From Nonomuraea sp. (GTDB taxonomy: Bacteria; Actinomycetota; Actinomycetes; Streptosporangiales; Streptosporangiaceae), in NCBI GenBank assembly GCA_013362835.1, contig JABFVJ010000392.1:1-5306 (forward strand): a stretch of 5,306 nucleotides of DNA, written 5' to 3'. The notes under the pieces are model-generated. The model ran no database searches. It was not told the origin of the DNA and saw only the letters and a list, made by a program, of their open reading frames with translations. Both the position numbers and the translations under genes were made by a program. How positions within the stretch are numbered: the stretch's first letter is position 1; the number at the start of each line of letters is the position of its first letter. Positions 4,879-5,306 of the stretch are shown one piece after another.

Positions 4879-5306
4879 TCAGTTCAGGTGGACGGTGGTG
4901 CCTTGGGTGGCCGAGAGGTGGGCGGCTTCGATCGTTCTGAGGGTTTCGACGGCGGATTCCGGGGTCACCGGGGGTGGGGCGCCTTCGCGGAGGGCGCGTT
5001 CCACGGCCTGGTAGAAGTGCAGGTAGGCGCCCGGTTCCGTCGTTATCGGCCGGTGGTCGCCGGTCGTGCCCAGGAGGCCCAGGCGGGATTCTTCGTCCTC
5101 GCCGAAGCCCGGCGTGTCCGGAGTCGTTCCGGCGCGGAGCCGTTCCTCCTGGACGTCCATGCCGTGCTTCACGTACGCCGCCTTCGAGCCCAGCACCCGC
5201 AGCCGCGGGCCGAGCTGGGCCGCCGTCGAACTCGCCCACAGATGGGACCGCACCCCACCCGCGTGGGTCAGGGCGATGAACGTGTCGTCGTCGGAGGCCA
5301 CGCCCT
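4879..5306 (-). CDS. Gfo/Idh/MocA-family oxidoreductase, C-terminal part (runs off the window)
   Basis: The last 142 codons of a gene whose start lies right of the window. The visible protein is the C-terminal substrate-binding and dimerisation domain of a Gfo/Idh/MocA oxidoreductase, an NAD(P)-dependent sugar or inositol dehydrogenase family; the Rossmann half is outside. Supporting blocks are DDDTFIALTHAGGVRSHLWA (strand-rich), LGPRLRVLGSKAAYVKHGMD followed by VQEERLRAG, then GEDEESRLGLLG, and near the end YLHFYQAVERALREGAPPPV and SAVETLRTIEAAHLSA, the typical closing helices. The YVKHGMDVQE segment resembles the YdgJ/IolW-like subgroup, so a scyllo-inositol-type or other polyol substrate is possible but unproven. 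TGA at 4881-4879 ends the gene 212 bases from the convergent PAC2 stop. Confidence 0.85.
   Translation of the reverse strand, partial: GVASDDDTFIALTHAGGVRSHLWASSTAAQLGPRLRVLGSKAAYVKHGMDVQEERLRAGTTPDTPGFGEDEESRLGLLGTTGDHRPITTEPGAYLHFYQAVERALREGAPPPVTPESAVETLRTIEAAHLSATQGTTVHLN

Noticed and set aside
4682..5014. Plus-strand open frame of 110 codons after the PAC2 gene
   Set aside because: It is arginine- and serine-rich, runs antisense into the oxidoreductase and crosses repeats and palindromes; there is no ribosome-binding site or homology signal.
1..5306. Mobile element, attachment site or CRISPR array
   Set aside because: No transposase or integrase motifs, no terminal inverted repeats with target duplication and no regularly spaced repeats were seen; the low-GC patch alone does not prove transfer.

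Overview
The window is about 70% GC by eye, with codons strongly biased to G or C in the third position. It carries families typical of filamentous actinomycetes: an AfsR/LuxR-like NB-ARC ATPase, a bacterial class I terpene synthase and an actinobacterial PAC2 protein. It most resembles chromosome from a Streptomyces- or Streptosporangiales-type organism; the genus cannot be fixed from the sequence. There is no rRNA, tRNA, CRISPR array or recognisable insertion sequence.

Layout. Bases 1-76 hold the 3' tail of an unidentified plus-strand gene. Its stop sits 8 bases before the start of a large plus-strand NB-ARC/TPR regulator-type ATPase (85-2193), so the two are probably one operon. The ATPase has a single TTA codon near its start and ends where relatives usually continue into a LuxR helix-turn-helix. 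It converges, with only 9 bases between the stops, on a minus-strand class I terpene synthase (2203-3216). Upstream of the synthase, on the same strand and 62 bases away, is a small ankyrin-repeat protein (3279-3680), so the two may share a transcript. An 86-base divergent spacer separates the ankyrin gene from a plus-strand PAC2-family gene (3767-4666). That gene converges, across a 212-base spacer with palindromes and short repeats, on the 3' part of a Gfo/Idh/MocA oxidoreductase that leaves the window on the right.

How the genes may work together. The terpene synthase has all the class I metal-binding motifs and should cyclise a linear prenyl diphosphate; substrate and product are unknown. 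The neighbouring ATPase looks like a signalling or regulatory protein whose translation could be tied to development through the rare leucine tRNA for UUA. It could control the synthase, but that is inference from proximity and family. The PAC2 protein and the oxidoreductase look like unrelated chromosomal genes.

The most unusual spot is the low-GC region around the terpene synthase start (about 45 G/C in bases 3221-3320, counted by hand, against about 70% elsewhere). It holds two perfect 8-bp inverted repeats flanking the start codon, no clear Shine-Dalgarno for the synthase, and a possible six-codon leader ORF with its own ribosome-binding site.
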